A stretch of DNA of 64,000 nt from Celeribacter persicus (GTDB lineage: Bacteria > Pseudomonadota > Alphaproteobacteria > Rhodobacterales > Rhodobacteraceae), in assembly GCF_003050785.1 (NCBI RefSeq), contig NZ_QAOH01000006.1, positions 181,874 to 245,873 of the forward strand, in the 5' to 3' direction. The position numbers and the translations under genes are program-made. The notes under the pieces are model-generated. The model was not told where the DNA came from and searched no databases. It was given only the letters and a program-made list of their open reading frames with translations. Below are positions 28,840-38,208 of the stretch, piece by piece. How positions within the stretch are numbered: position 1 is the first letter of the stretch; the number at the start of each line of letters is the position of its first letter.

Positions 28840-30039
28840 TCAGACCCGCTCGGCCAGAACCGTCGCCGCCGCGCGCGAGGCACCCGTGCCATGCGGGATT
28901 TGCAGCGCGGTGAAAGCGGTTTCCATCGCCCCGATGATGCCCAGCACCATATGCGCGTTGATGTGGCCCATGTGACCAATGCGGAAATAGCCGGCGGCCT
29001 CTTCCGAACCGATCTCGCCGAAGCCCAGAGAAATCCCCAGAGTGATGCCAAGATGTTCGGTCATCCATTCGCGCAGACGCGTACCATCCGGCCCGCCAAG
29101 GCTCAGTGTGGTCACCGCATGTGAGCGGTATTCCGGCTCTTTGATGTTGAAGCGCAGGTTGCCGCCCTGCCCCCAGATATCGACCGCCGCCCAATAGGCA
29201 CGCGCGAGGGTTTCGTGACGCTGCCAGACATTCTCCAGACCTTCGTCGAGGATCATATCGACCGCCTGACGCAGCCCGTATAGGTGATGCGTCGGGGGCG
29301 TGCCATCGAAATATTCATAGAGATGCACCGGCTTCGCACGGGTTTCCCAGTCCCAATAGGGCGCGCGCAGATCGTTGCCCTGCCCGGCAAGGCGAGCCTT
29401 TTCGGAGAACCAGACAAAACCCATGCCCGGAGGCGTCATCAGGCCCTTTTGCGAGGCGGCGATCATCACGTCGACGCCCCAATTGTCCATTTCGAACCGG
29501 TCGCAGCCCAGAGACGCGATGCAATCAACGGCGAAAACGGCGGGGTGCCCGGCGGTGTCGATCGCCTTGCGCATGGCGGCAACGTCGTTGCGCACTGAGG
29601 TGGCGGTGTCGACATGGACGGTCATCACCGCCTTGATCTTGTGATCCGTGTCGGCACGCAGCACCTCTTCGAGACGGGCAGGATCGACCGGGGCCTGTTT
29701 GCCGAATTCGATGGTCTCCACATCGGCCCCGAGACGGCGGGCGACATCGGCCCAGCCATGGCCGAAATTGCCGGTCAGACAGACCAGAACCTTGTCGCCA
29801 CGGGAAATCATGTTGGTCAGAGAAGCCTCCCAAAGCCCGTGGCCGTTGGAGATATACATCGCCACATGCTCTTTGGTGCCTGCAATGGTCTTGAGATCGG
29901 GAACGAGGCCATGGGTCAATTCGACCAGCTCGCCGGTGTAGATGTTCGGTGCCGGACGATGCATCGCCTGCAACACCGGATCGGGGATCACGGAGGGACC
30001 CGGAATGGCAAGATAATGGCGGCCGTTGGCAAGTGTCAT
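28840..30039 (-). CDS. Class V aminotransferase, serine/alanine-glyoxylate type
   Basis: A 399-residue PLP enzyme starting near YLAIPGPSVIPDPVLQAM, with GLWEASLTNMISRGDKVL, VDCIASLGCDRFEMD and the PLP lysine K198 in AASQKGLMTPPGMGFV. The family moves amino groups from serine, alanine or aspartate to glyoxylate; the aspartate-glyoxylate enzyme BhcA is a close relative. No bhcBCD or serine-cycle genes surround it, so the amino donor stays open. Confidence 0.87.
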   Translation of the reverse strand: MTLANGRHYLAIPGPSVIPDPVLQAMHRPAPNIYTGELVELTHGLVPDLKTIAGTKEHVAMYISNGHGLWEASLTNMISRGDKVLVCLTGNFGHGWADVARRLGADVETIEFGKQAPVDPARLEEVLRADTDHKIKAVMTVHVDTATSVRNDVAAMRKAIDTAGHPAVFAVDCIASLGCDRFEMDNWGVDVMIAASQKGLMTPPGMGFVWFSEKARLAGQGNDLRAPYWDWETRAKPVHLYEYFDGTPPTHHLYGLRQAVDMILDEGLENVWQRHETLARAYWAAVDIWGQGGNLRFNIKEPEYRSHAVTTLSLGGPDGTRLREWMTEHLGITLGISLGFGEIGSEEAAGYFRIGHMGHINAHMVLGIIGAMETAFTALQIPHGTGASRAAATVLAERV

Positions 30040-30231
30040 GGGAAACCTCGAAGCAAAAGAGGCTCAAGCGGTAACGCCCTCGCACGCGTCCGTCAATTGC
30101 GCGCGCCGTCACATCGGGGTGCGCGGCTTTGCAACGCGGGGTCACGCTCCACGCGCACCGCCCCATCCCCGTCGCTTGCCCCATGAGACAAAGAAAGCTA
30201 AAGAGGCGCGATCCATGATGAAACGGTCCGC

Positions 30232-30921
30232 ATGTTCAAGACGCTGAAAAAAGGGTTCAAGAAACTCGAACGGGCCGAGGTCGGCGCCTTTGGCAATGAC
30301 ATCTCGACGCCCCGGACCCGTCGGTTGGCGATGTGGCATTTCCACCTGTTCGACCATGCGTTTCTGCGCGGAATATGGACCAATCTCCATGAGTTCGCTC
30401 CCGGAGCCTGGCGCTCGAACCAGCCATCGCCCAAACGCATCGCCCGCTATGCCAGAATGGGCATCAAAACGATCCTGTCACTCAGGGGCGACAAGGACGT
30501 GTCCTATACTCTGCTGGAACGGCAGGCCTGCGAGGAGCACGGCATCCGACTTGTCATCACGCAAAAGGCAGGGGCCCGCAACGCGCTCAGGGCAGAGGAT
30601 TACGTCGAACAACTCGACATTCTGGCCTCACTCGAAAAGCCCTTTCTCATCCATTGCAAATCCGGGGCCGACCGGGCAGGCTTGGCGGCGGCGCTTTATC
30701 TGCTGCATTGTGAAGGTGCTTCGATTGCTGAGGCGAAAAAGATGCTTTCACCGCGTTTCATGCACCTGAAGAGCACCAAGACCGGCATTCTCGATTACAT
30801 CCTCGGGATGTATGAAAAGGACGTCGAAGCCCACGGCCCGATCCCGATCCGCGAATGGTTCCTGACCCGTTACGATCACAAGGCCGCCAGAGAGTTCAAA
30901 ACCTTCCGGTCCTTTCCATGA
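30232..30921 (+). CDS. Dual-specificity/tyrosine phosphatase-like protein
   Basis: A 229-residue protein. The P-loop HCKSGADRAG (C142, R148) matches HCx5R. Upstream, GAWRSNQPSPKRIARYARMGIKTILSLRG is the usual DSP substrate loop region. The stop overlaps the ABC exporter start (ATGA at 30918-30921), so the two are co-translated. That context suggests the phosphatase acts on a lipid or glycolipid pathway, but a protein substrate is also possible. Confidence 0.87.
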   Translation: MFKTLKKGFKKLERAEVGAFGNDISTPRTRRLAMWHFHLFDHAFLRGIWTNLHEFAPGAWRSNQPSPKRIARYARMGIKTILSLRGDKDVSYTLLERQACEEHGIRLVITQKAGARNALRAEDYVEQLDILASLEKPFLIHCKSGADRAGLAAALYLLHCEGASIAEAKKMLSPRFMHLKSTKTGILDYILGMYEKDVEAHGPIPIREWFLTRYDHKAAREFKTFRSFP

Positions 30922-32834
30922 CACACGATCCGCAACATTTCATCCCTGAAATCCCCTCACTGAAGCTGATTTCCTGGCTGTGGCGGGGCTATCTGCGGCC
31001 CTATCTGGGGTATGTCTTCATCGCAATCCTGCTGATGTCGACCGAAGGCGCGATGCTCGGCGCGCTGTCCTATCTGATCAAGCCGATGTTCGACAAGGTT
31101 CTGGTCGCAGGGCAATCGAGCGCCGTACTCTGGGTGGCGCTCGCCGTCTTCGGCGTGTTCAGCCTGCGCGCCATTGCCTCTTTCGGCCAGCGCGTGATCA
31201 TGACCCGCGTCGGGCAAAAGGTGGCGGCGACCCTTCAGGGCGATCTCGTCGCCCATATGCTGACGCTCGACGGAAAGTTCTTTCAGGACAACTCCCCCGG
31301 CACGCTGATCGAGCGCACACGGGGCGATTCCTCGGCGGCGGCGACCGTCTGGGGCACGATACTGGCCGTGGTCGCACGAGACATCATCTCGCTTCTGTCT
31401 CTGCTCGCCGTGGCAATCTCCGTCGACTGGCGCTGGACACTCATCGCAGTGGCGGGCACGCCGCTTCTGGCCGTGCCCGTCACGATATTGCAAAAGCTCG
31501 TCCGCCGCACCACGCGGATCGCCCGGATCGCCTCGGCGCGAGTCTCCACGAGGCTCGACGAGATTTTCCATGGTGCAACTACGATCAAACTTTCCGGCAC
31601 GGAGAAACGCGAAGCACAACGGTTTCACGATGAAATCACCCACATGGTCCGCGCCCAGATCAAATCCGAGGCCGGTCAGGCAGGCATTCCCGCGCTGATG
31701 GACATTGTCGCGGGGCTCGGGTTCTTTGGCGTGCTGCTTTACGGTGGTCATCAGATCATCGAGGGCACCAAGACCGTCGGTGAATTCATGTCGTTCTTCA
31801 CGGCCATGGCACTGGTGTTCGAACCGCTGCGGCGTCTGGGCAATGTCTCCGGCGTCTGGCAGGCGGCGCGCGCCTCTCTCGAACGCATCTATGCGATTTT
31901 CGAGGAACGCCCGGAAATCACATCGCCCGCCAAACCCGTCGCTCTGCCGGTGCCGCCATCGCGCGCCGACATCCGGTTCGAGAATGTCGGCTTCGCCTAT
32001 GCCGACAGCCCGGTGTTGCGCGGCACCACGTTTACGGCCGAAGCCGGCAAGACCACGGCGCTCGTGGGGGCTTCCGGGGCGGGCAAATCCACCGTGTTTC
32101 ACCTGATGACCCGGCTGGCCGATCCGGTGACGGGGCGGATCACCATCGGCGGGGTGCCGACGACCGCACTCGATCTCAAAGCGCTGCGCGGGCTGTTTTC
32201 CGTGGTGTCCCAAGATGCGCTTTTGTTCGACGAAAGTTTGCGCGACAACGTGTTGATGGGATCGGAGACGGATGAGGCGAAACTCAAGGCCGCGCTGAAA
32301 ACCGCCCATGTCGCCGATTTTGCCGCCCAACTCGATCACGGGCTCGACACCCCCGTGGGGCCGCGCGGTTCCGGGCTTTCAGGCGGGCAACGTCAACGCG
32401 TCGCCATTGCCCGCGCCGTGTTGCGTGACCGACCGATCCTTCTTCTCGACGAGGCGACCTCCGCACTTGATGCGCAATCTGAAAAGATCGTGCAGGAGGC
32501 GCTTGAAAAGCTCTCGGAAGGACGCACCACACTGGTGATCGCCCACCGGCTCTCGACCATCAAGAATGCCGACAAGATCGTGGTGATGGACAAGGGTCGC
32601 GTGGTGGACGAAGGCACCCATGACGAACTTCTGGCGCGCGGCGGGCTTTATGCCGATCTCTACCGGCTGCAATACTCCGACGGGCGCACAGTTATCGACG
32701 GTAGCCCTGTACAAGCCGCGCGGGGTCGGCCCCGAGGCGAAAACGGAGAAGACGGAAAAGGTTCCGGGCTCCTTGCCGCCACCAGCCGGATGTTCGGTAA
32801 CGTGATGGGTCTGTTCGGACGCGCAAAGGACTGA
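30918..32834 (+). CDS. MsbA-like lipid/multidrug ABC exporter (fused membrane and ATPase domains)
   Basis: A 639-residue half-transporter. Six membrane helices fill residues 20-320. The ATPase has Walker A GASGAGKST, signature LSGGQRQR and Walker B ILLLDEAT followed by the H-loop IAHRLST. It likely flips lipid A or another amphiphile as a dimer. The last 45 residues are a Gly/Arg-rich tail beyond the ATPase core, and their codons overlap the convergent glycosyltransferase gene by 143 bases. Confidence 0.9.
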   Translation: MTHDPQHFIPEIPSLKLISWLWRGYLRPYLGYVFIAILLMSTEGAMLGALSYLIKPMFDKVLVAGQSSAVLWVALAVFGVFSLRAIASFGQRVIMTRVGQKVAATLQGDLVAHMLTLDGKFFQDNSPGTLIERTRGDSSAAATVWGTILAVVARDIISLLSLLAVAISVDWRWTLIAVAGTPLLAVPVTILQKLVRRTTRIARIASARVSTRLDEIFHGATTIKLSGTEKREAQRFHDEITHMVRAQIKSEAGQAGIPALMDIVAGLGFFGVLLYGGHQIIEGTKTVGEFMSFFTAMALVFEPLRRLGNVSGVWQAARASLERIYAIFEERPEITSPAKPVALPVPPSRADIRFENVGFAYADSPVLRGTTFTAEAGKTTALVGASGAGKSTVFHLMTRLADPVTGRITIGGVPTTALDLKALRGLFSVVSQDALLFDESLRDNVLMGSETDEAKLKAALKTAHVADFAAQLDHGLDTPVGPRGSGLSGGQRQRVAIARAVLRDRPILLLDEATSALDAQSEKIVQEALEKLSEGRTTLVIAHRLSTIKNADKIVVMDKGRVVDEGTHDELLARGGLYADLYRLQYSDGRTVIDGSPVQAARGRPRGENGEDGKGSGLLAATSRMFGNVMGLFGRAKD

Positions 32835-33378
32835 GCGCGATGCGCCCTCTGAGACGACGGGCGAGGTCCACATCCTCCATCAACGGCATGTCGGCATAGC
32901 CGCCGATCTCATCGTAAAGCTCGCGCGAAATGAGCAAAGCCTGATCGCCATAGGGCAGATCGAAGAGCTTCGTGCGCAGATTGGCCCAGCCGGAGGTGAG
33001 GCTCGGCCCCATGCCTTTGGCGTCCCGAAACGACAGGGAAAACACCAGCGCCTTGTCATAGTGTCTGGCCAGATGTTGCACCACCGCCTCGGCCCAGCCC
33101 TCCGGCATCCATGTGTCGGCATGGAGCACCAGAAGCCAGTCGCCTTCGGCCTTCTCCGCCCCGCGCCTGAGCTGCCCGCCCCGCCCCGCCGGTCCGATGA
33201 CGAGTTCGGCCCCGACGAAATCCGCCATTTTCTCCACCCCGTCGGTCGATCCGCCATCGGTCAGGATCAGCTCGCGCACCAGTCCGGCGTCCAGCCCTTC
33301 CATCAACGACAGCATGGTCTCGCGCAGCAAAGGCGTCACGTTCAGGGTCGGGATGATGACGGAGATCGGCGCGCGCAT
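32692..33378 (-). CDS. Family 2 glycosyltransferase of the TIGR04283 type
   Basis: A 228-residue GT-A protein. It shows ISVIIPTLNVTPLLRETMLSL, LTDGGSTDGV, the GRGGQLRRGAEKAEGDWLLVLHAD segment and GDQALLISRELYDEIGGYAD, a strongly conserved set in the rSAM/selenodomain-associated glycosyltransferases. Its C-terminal GWWRQGARNLFRLLRFRLG is also typical, so the 143-base tail-to-tail overlap with the ABC exporter gene is genuine coding on both strands. Confidence 0.88.
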   Translation of the reverse strand: MRAPISVIIPTLNVTPLLRETMLSLMEGLDAGLVRELILTDGGSTDGVEKMADFVGAELVIGPAGRGGQLRRGAEKAEGDWLLVLHADTWMPEGWAEAVVQHLARHYDKALVFSLSFRDAKGMGPSLTSGWANLRTKLFDLPYGDQALLISRELYDEIGGYADMPLMEDVDLARRLRGRIALSPLRVRTDPSRYRTSGWWRQGARNLFRLLRFRLGADPARLVQGYRR

Positions 33379-33466
33379 AGGGGGGTCCGGCAAGGTTGCA
33401 GCTTTTCGTTTGGTTCCCCCTTCCTATATGAAGAGGCACAATGCGAGAAAGTGCAGGGGCGACACA

Positions 33467-34204
33467 GTGGCGATGGAAAACGACAGAAAAGTCATTGAAA
33501 TCACCGGCGAAGACCGGATGCATTTCCTTCAGGGGCTGATCACCAACGATGTGAACCGGCTTGAAGAGGGTGCAGTCTATGCCGCCCTCCTGACGCCGCA
33601 AGGCAAATTCATCGTGGATTTCTTTCTGGTGCCCGAGGGGGAGACAATCCTGATGGATGTGCCTGCCTCCGAGGTCGATAGCCTCATGAAACGTCTGACC
33701 ATGTACAAGCTCCGTTCCAAGGTGACGCTCACCCTCACCGACCGCCCGGTGTCGCGCGGCCCAGGTCCGGCCTCTGATGGCGCGGTTCAGGACACGCGCG
33801 CACCTGAAATGGGCTGGCGTGCTTATGACGGGCGACCTTCGGTGAAGGCCGATTGGGACGCCATTCGCGTCACCCATTGCATCCCCGAATTTGGCGCGGA
33901 ACTGACGCCGGACACGTTCATCCTTGAGGCTGGCTTCGAGCGGCTGCACGGCGTCGATTTCCGCAAAGGCTGCTATGTCGGTCAGGAAGTCACCGCCCGG
34001 ATGAAGCACAAGACCGAGCTGCGCAAGGGGTTGACCACCGTCGGGATCGAGGGTTCTGCCCCTGTGGGGACAGAGATCGTGACCGAGGATGGCAAAACCG
34101 CCGGAACGCTTTTCACGCAATCGGGCGGTCGGGCCATCGCCTATCTGCGGTTCGATCGGGCGAAAGGCATGCTCAAAGCCGGTGACGCCACGCTTACCGT
34201 TTAA
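33467..34204 (+). CDS. ygfZ: Folate-dependent Fe-S assembly protein YgfZ (GcvT-like)
   Basis: A 245-residue tetrahydrofolate-binding protein. FLQGLITNDVNRL near residues 20-32 and the signature KGCYVGQEVTARMKHK with the conserved Cys near 168 are diagnostic. It aids repair and assembly of 4Fe-4S enzymes such as MiaB. GTG at 33467 is preferred because AGGGG lies seven bases upstream; ATG at 33473 is the alternative. The stop lies in a small TTAAAGC/GCTTTAA palindrome. Confidence 0.9.
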   Translation: MAMENDRKVIEITGEDRMHFLQGLITNDVNRLEEGAVYAALLTPQGKFIVDFFLVPEGETILMDVPASEVDSLMKRLTMYKLRSKVTLTLTDRPVSRGPGPASDGAVQDTRAPEMGWRAYDGRPSVKADWDAIRVTHCIPEFGAELTPDTFILEAGFERLHGVDFRKGCYVGQEVTARMKHKTELRKGLTTVGIEGSAPVGTEIVTEDGKTAGTLFTQSGGRAIAYLRFDRAKGMLKAGDATLTV

Positions 34205-34227
34205 AGCGTTTCGCGAAAGGCTTTAAC
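34202..34227. repeat. Short TTAAAGC...GCTTTAA palindrome
   Basis: The 26 bases have TTAAAGC and GCTTTAA ends around CTTTCGCGAAA-like sequence. It overlaps the ygfZ stop and is the shortest relative of the repeat family at 891, 4261 and 18909. AACAGAAA/TTTTCTGTT just after it adds a second weak hairpin. Confidence 0.5.
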
Positions 34228-34344
34228 AGAAACGAAAACTCTTTTCTGTTCAATCCGTTCTGGCGGCGGCATGATGGCATCATCCGCCGATGGGAGGCGA
34301 TTTGCGCGCCGTAAAGGCAATCATATTGAAAGGAAGAGGCGACC

Positions 34345-35190
34345 ATGAGCGATGTCGCGGGCAAACCCTGTATCATATGTGTGGCGATCACCGGCTCTCT
34401 GCCGACCAAGGCGGACAACCCCGCCGTACCGATCACCATCGAGGAACAGATCGAGAGCACCCATGAGGCCTATGAGGCCGGGGCCGCCATCGCCCATTGC
34501 CATGTGCGCGACGACGAGGGCAAACCGACTTCCGACCCCGAACGGTTTGCCCGGCTTATGGAGGGAATTCAGCTTCATTGCCCCGGCATGATCGTCCAAC
34601 TTTCCACCGGCGGTCGCTCCGGCGCGGGTCAGGCGCGCGGTGGCATGTTGCCTCTGCGCCCGCCGATGGCCTCGCTTTCCGTCGGTTCGAACAACTTTCC
34701 GACCCGTGTTTATGAGAACCCGCCGGATCTCGTTGACTGGCTCGCCGCCGAGATGAAAACCTACGGCGTCAAGCCGGAGATCGAGGCTTTCGATCTGTCG
34801 CATATCTACAAGGCGCATGAGATGATGGAGCGTGGCCAGATCGGTGCACGTCCCTATGTGCAATTCGTCATGGGCGTAAAAAACGCCATGCCCGCCGAGA
34901 AGCGCGTGTTCGATTTCTATGTCGAGACGGTGAAATACCTGTTCGGCGATGACATTGCGTGGTGCGCCGCTGGGATCGGGCGGCATCAGCGCGAGTTGAA
35001 CGACTGGGCCGCTGCGGCGGGCGGGCATCTGCGCACGGGGCTTGAAGACAACATCCGCCTCGACAAGACGACGCTCGCGCCTTCGAACGCAGCCCTCGTG
35101 GAACTGGCCGTCAACGCCGCGCAACGGTATGACCGCCCCATCGCCACGCCCGCGCAGGCACGTAACATCCTCGGACTGCGCGCGGGCTGA
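34345..35190 (+). CDS. Beta-keto acid cleavage enzyme (BKACE, DUF849)
   Basis: A 281-residue TIM-barrel protein. PCIICVAITGSLP at the N-terminus, the zinc ligands in AAIAHCHVRDDEG, and LSTGGRSGAGQARGG are family marks. BKACE enzymes use acetyl-CoA to cleave beta-keto acids such as 3-keto-5-aminohexanoate or dehydrocarnitine; the residues visible do not settle which. It is followed two bases later by a kinase-like gene, forming a likely operon. Confidence 0.9.
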   Translation: MSDVAGKPCIICVAITGSLPTKADNPAVPITIEEQIESTHEAYEAGAAIAHCHVRDDEGKPTSDPERFARLMEGIQLHCPGMIVQLSTGGRSGAGQARGGMLPLRPPMASLSVGSNNFPTRVYENPPDLVDWLAAEMKTYGVKPEIEAFDLSHIYKAHEMMERGQIGARPYVQFVMGVKNAMPAEKRVFDFYVETVKYLFGDDIAWCAAGIGRHQRELNDWAAAAGGHLRTGLEDNIRLDKTTLAPSNAALVELAVNAAQRYDRPIATPAQARNILGLRAG

Positions 35191-35191
35191 C

Positions 35192-35977
35192 ATGGACCTG
35201 CGCGCCCGCCTCAGCCGGTTCGGGATCGAGGCGCGCGGGATCACGCGACTCCATGGCGGCGATCTGTCCGAGGTGTTTAGGGTGGAGACATCGGACGGCA
35301 CTCTGGTCGCTAAATCCGGGCCAAGGGTTGGCATCGAGGCCGGTATGCTGCGCACCATGGCGGAACTTGGTGCCCCAGTGCCGGAGGTCCTGCACATCAG
35401 CGCCACGCTCATGGTGATTGAGGATTTGCCCGAAGCAGCCCCCACGGTCGCAGGCTGGCAGACGCTCGGCGCGGCCCTGCGCCAGATGCATGATCGGAAT
35501 GCGGGTCAAAACGGCTGGCCGGAGGATTACGCCTTCGGTCCCGTCCCGCTCGACAACCGCCCGACCGCCAATTGGCCGGAGTTCTGGGCCGAGCGTCGGA
35601 TTTTGCCCTTCGCCGAAGACTTCCCCAATCTTGCGCCCCGGCTTGAGCGCCTCGCAAGACGATTGGCAAACCTTCTCCCTCACCACGCCACCGGGCTTTT
35701 GCATGGCGATCTCTGGTCCGGGAACGTGCATTTCTCGACCAAGGGTGCATTCTTCATCGACCCCGCCTGTTACCACGGCCATGGCGAGGTCGATCTGGCG
35801 ATGTTGCACCTGTTCGGCACCCCGCCCGAGGCCTTTTGGCAAGGTTACGGCACACCCGCCCCGGACTGGAAAATCCGCCGGGCGATTTATCAACTCTTCC
35901 CCGCGCTCGTACATTTAAAACTCTTCGGCACGGGCTATCATGGCCTCGTGGAACGCTGCCTGTCAGAGATCAGATAA
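35192..35977 (+). CDS. Fructosamine kinase family protein
   Basis: A 261-residue APH-fold protein. GGDLSEVFRVET and LVAKSG form the nucleotide lobe; the catalytic loop is LLHGDLWSGNVHF and the metal site is FIDPACYHGHGEVDLAM. Family members phosphorylate fructosamines or ribulosamines to help deglycate proteins. It starts two bases after the BKACE stop, and its stop overlaps the convergent small gene by eight bases. Confidence 0.9.
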   Translation: MDLRARLSRFGIEARGITRLHGGDLSEVFRVETSDGTLVAKSGPRVGIEAGMLRTMAELGAPVPEVLHISATLMVIEDLPEAAPTVAGWQTLGAALRQMHDRNAGQNGWPEDYAFGPVPLDNRPTANWPEFWAERRILPFAEDFPNLAPRLERLARRLANLLPHHATGLLHGDLWSGNVHFSTKGAFFIDPACYHGHGEVDLAMLHLFGTPPEAFWQGYGTPAPDWKIRRAIYQLFPALVHLKLFGTGYHGLVERCLSEIR

Positions 35978-36278
35978 TGATCGTTGCGCACTCCAAAGCA
36001 CACCCGGCCACGCAAAGCACATCGCCATTGCAGCCCCTTGCGCATTCCTTGAGACATTTTCCCGCGTCTTCCGGCGTCCGCAAATCCGGGTCGAGAATGG
36101 TCAGTTCCGGCACACCGTCGGGACCGATCGTCACCCGTCCGACCTCCTCGTCATCCTCGGCCAGCAGGATGGTGATCTCCCTCTCGCCATCAATCCGTGC
36201 GCGTAGACCATGCCCCGTGTCCATGTCCACGGCTGTCAGCGTGTAAAGCAGCTTATGTGTCTTCGTCGTCTCCGTCAT
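35970..36278 (-). CDS. Small protein with a six-cysteine C-terminal cluster
   Basis: A 102-residue protein. The first 70 residues are acidic and beta-like (REITILLAEDDEEVGRVTIG). The last 29 hold six cysteines spaced C-x3-C-x3-C-x5-C-x3-C-x3-C, ending CATIII. No signal peptide is present, so a metal or cluster site in the cytoplasm, or a leader-plus-core arrangement, are options. No maturation enzyme is adjacent. The family is not recognised. The start ATG at 36278 has GAGG upstream. Confidence 0.7.
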   Translation of the reverse strand: MTETTKTHKLLYTLTAVDMDTGHGLRARIDGEREITILLAEDDEEVGRVTIGPDGVPELTILDPDLRTPEDAGKCLKECARGCNGDVLCVAGCALECATIII

Positions 36279-36482
36279 GAGTGCCTCCTCAGTCTGATAA
36301 GCCGATCCTGACTATTTTACTTCAAATTCACCTTGATCTGATCCCATGCCACAGGCGCACAGAAGCCCCCGCAGCAAAAAGGCAGCCTCACGGACCGCCT
36401 TGTCACAATAGCTGCGTCTTGTCGTGCAGAGCCTCAGGCGCGTTCCGCATATTCCGCCACGCCAAAGGGGCACATCGGAGCG

Positions 36483-37046
36483 TTATGCGCGCTCCGAATA
36501 CTCCATCGTCTCGGTATTCACCACGATGTCCTCGTCCGTGCCCACGAAGGGCGGAACCATGACGCGCACACCATTGTCGAGGATCGCCGGTTTGAAGGAG
36601 TTCGCAGCGGTCTGACCTTTGACGACCGGCTCGGTGTCTACGATCTTGCAGATGACTTTCTGCGGCAGGGTCGCGTTGAGCGCCTCGGCTTCGTAGAATT
36701 CCACCACGATGGTCATACCGTCCTGCAGAAACGGGCGACGTTCGCCCAGAATGTCGGCCGGGATCGTGACCTGATCGTAGGTCTCGGTATCCATGATGTG
36801 CAGAAGACCGTCGCTCTCATAGAGGAATTGCATGTCCTTCTGCTCAAGACGCACCCGCTCGACCTTGTCGGCGGAGCGGAAACGCTCGTTGAGCTTGCGA
36901 CCATCGCGCAGGTTCTTCAGCTCGACCTGAGCGAAGGCACCGCCCTTACCGGGCTTGACGTGATCGACTTTTACAGCGGCCCAGAGGCCCCCGTCATGCT
37001 CCAGCACGTTGCCGGGGCGGATTTCGTTACCGTTGATTTTGGGCAT
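36483..37046 (-). CDS. efp: Elongation factor P
   Basis: A 187-residue three-domain protein. [17 protein letters not shown] opens the KOW domain. K34 in KPGKGGAF is the position that EpmA or related enzymes modify. The OB domains follow with PATLPQKV-like [26 protein letters not shown]. It relieves ribosome stalling at polyproline. It is divergent from the region holding the small gene at 37289. Confidence 0.97.
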   Translation of the reverse strand: MPKINGNEIRPGNVLEHDGGLWAAVKVDHVKPGKGGAFAQVELKNLRDGRKLNERFRSADKVERVRLEQKDMQFLYESDGLLHIMDTETYDQVTIPADILGERRPFLQDGMTIVVEFYEAEALNATLPQKVICKIVDTEPVVKGQTAANSFKPAILDNGVRVMVPPFVGTDEDIVVNTETMEYSERA

Positions 37047-37070
37047 TTGATTATACGCGATTGGTTGAAG

Positions 37071-37187
37071 ATGGATCAGCGCACCCTATATCTGGCCAGT
37101 CGCTGGCTGACAAGCGTGCTGAAAAGCGGCGAACAGGATGCGGGCGATTTCGGTATGGGTGACGTGCCCGCGCTCACCATGCCGTGA
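37071..37187 (+). CDS. Possible 38-residue peptide upstream of the 37289 gene
   Basis: ATG at 37071 opens [20 protein letters not shown], ending VPALTMP at TGA 37185-37187. Only a weak GAAG precedes it. It lies in the divergent gap between efp and the gene at 37289. The amphipathic N-terminal helix makes a real small protein plausible, but evidence is thin. Confidence 0.25.
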   Translation: MDQRTLYLASRWLTSVLKSGEQDAGDFGMGDVPALTMP

Positions 37188-37288
37188 ATGCATAGGAGAT
37201 ATGCAAATCAGGCGTACCCGAATCGACACAAACCTGTCATAAGGCCCTGCACGCCAGAAAGACAAGAGCAATAAAACAAGGAAAAACC

Positions 37289-37609
37289 ATGGCTGAGTTC
37301 GTGGATGGCACCGCATTCAATTACGAGCAAGGACAACGCGCCCGCAAGCTGTTCGCTGCGGTCGTCTTGGCTGCGCTCGATGATGCGATTGCCGATGACA
37401 AGAAATATGGCAACGGCCCGGAACAGATCGCCCGCTGGGCGCGGTCTCGCGACGGCCGCGAGGTTCTGTCCTGTGCCGGTATCGACCCGTGCGAGCGTGT
37501 CGTCTCCGGTCTGATGGAATTCGTCTCCAAAGGTATCCGCACCTCCGTGGCGCTGTCGCGCGAGGAAAGCGAACGCCGTCACGCACAGGAGGCTGCGGAA
37601 GCCGCATAA
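37289..37609 (+). CDS. Conserved small alphaproteobacterial protein
   Basis: A 106-residue soluble helical protein: FVDGTAFNYEQGQRARKLFAAVVLAALDDAI, then IARWARSRDGREVLSCAGIDP and GLMEFVSKGIRTSVALSREE. I recognise it as a conserved Rhodobacterales protein of unknown function; no catalytic motif is visible. ATG has AAGGAAAAA upstream, and a strong terminator follows, so it is probably a single-gene unit. Confidence 0.8.
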   Translation: MAEFVDGTAFNYEQGQRARKLFAAVVLAALDDAIADDKKYGNGPEQIARWARSRDGREVLSCAGIDPCERVVSGLMEFVSKGIRTSVALSREESERRHAQEAAEAA

Positions 37610-37633
37610 GCGACCGCCTCTGCCATTTCGAAC

Positions 37634-37672
37634 AAGACGCGCCATGCTGCTCGCTGGCGCGTCTTTTCTTTT
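37634..37672 (+). terminator. Rho-independent terminator
   Basis: An 11-bp stem AAGACGCGCCA/TGGCGCGTCTT with a ten-base loop is followed by TTTTCTTTT. Confidence 0.93.
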
Positions 37673-37703
37673 GCGGGCATGATCTTCGTAAAGGAGATCC
37701 GTC

Positions 37704-38195
37704 ATGAGCAAGAAAATCGACATATCCGCGATCACGCCCAAGATCGGCACACTTTACCCGACGCCACATCACAAAGGCACGCGCGACCGGGTCAAACGTG
37801 CCCTCGGGGATCAGGCCGGGCTGACGCAATTCGGCGTCAACCTCACGACCCTGCCTCCCGGATGCGCCTCCGCCCTGCCCCATTGGCACGAAAAGGAAGA
37901 CGAGTTCGTCTATATCGTCGCGGGTCACCCAACACTGGTCCATGGCAAGACCGAAGAACGCCTCTCACCCGGCGATTGCGCTGGCTTCAAGGCGGGTGAA
38001 GAAATCGGCCATTGCCTGCGCAACGACACGAACACCGATGTCGTTGTACTCGAAATCGGATCCCGCAAGGAAGGTGAACGCGCGTTTTATCCCGGGCTCG
38101 ACCTGATGGCCGACACGGCACAGGCGAATTTCTATTTCCACCTCGATGGCACGCCCTACCCGGACATTCGTCGCCGTGGCCCGGGAGAAGACTGA
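37704..38195 (+). CDS. Cupin-domain protein
   Basis: A 163-residue single-cupin protein. LPPGCASALPHWHEKEDEFVYIVAGH carries motif 1 (H-x-H-x3-E-type ligands), and GDCAGFKAGEEIGHCLRN motif 2. The ligands suggest a metal site; the substrate is unknown. ATG at 37704 has AAGGAG eight bases upstream. Confidence 0.85.
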   Translation: MSKKIDISAITPKIGTLYPTPHHKGTRDRVKRALGDQAGLTQFGVNLTTLPPGCASALPHWHEKEDEFVYIVAGHPTLVHGKTEERLSPGDCAGFKAGEEIGHCLRNDTNTDVVVLEIGSRKEGERAFYPGLDLMADTAQANFYFHLDGTPYPDIRRRGPGED

Positions 38196-38208
38196 ATCGG
38201 GGAGAAAA

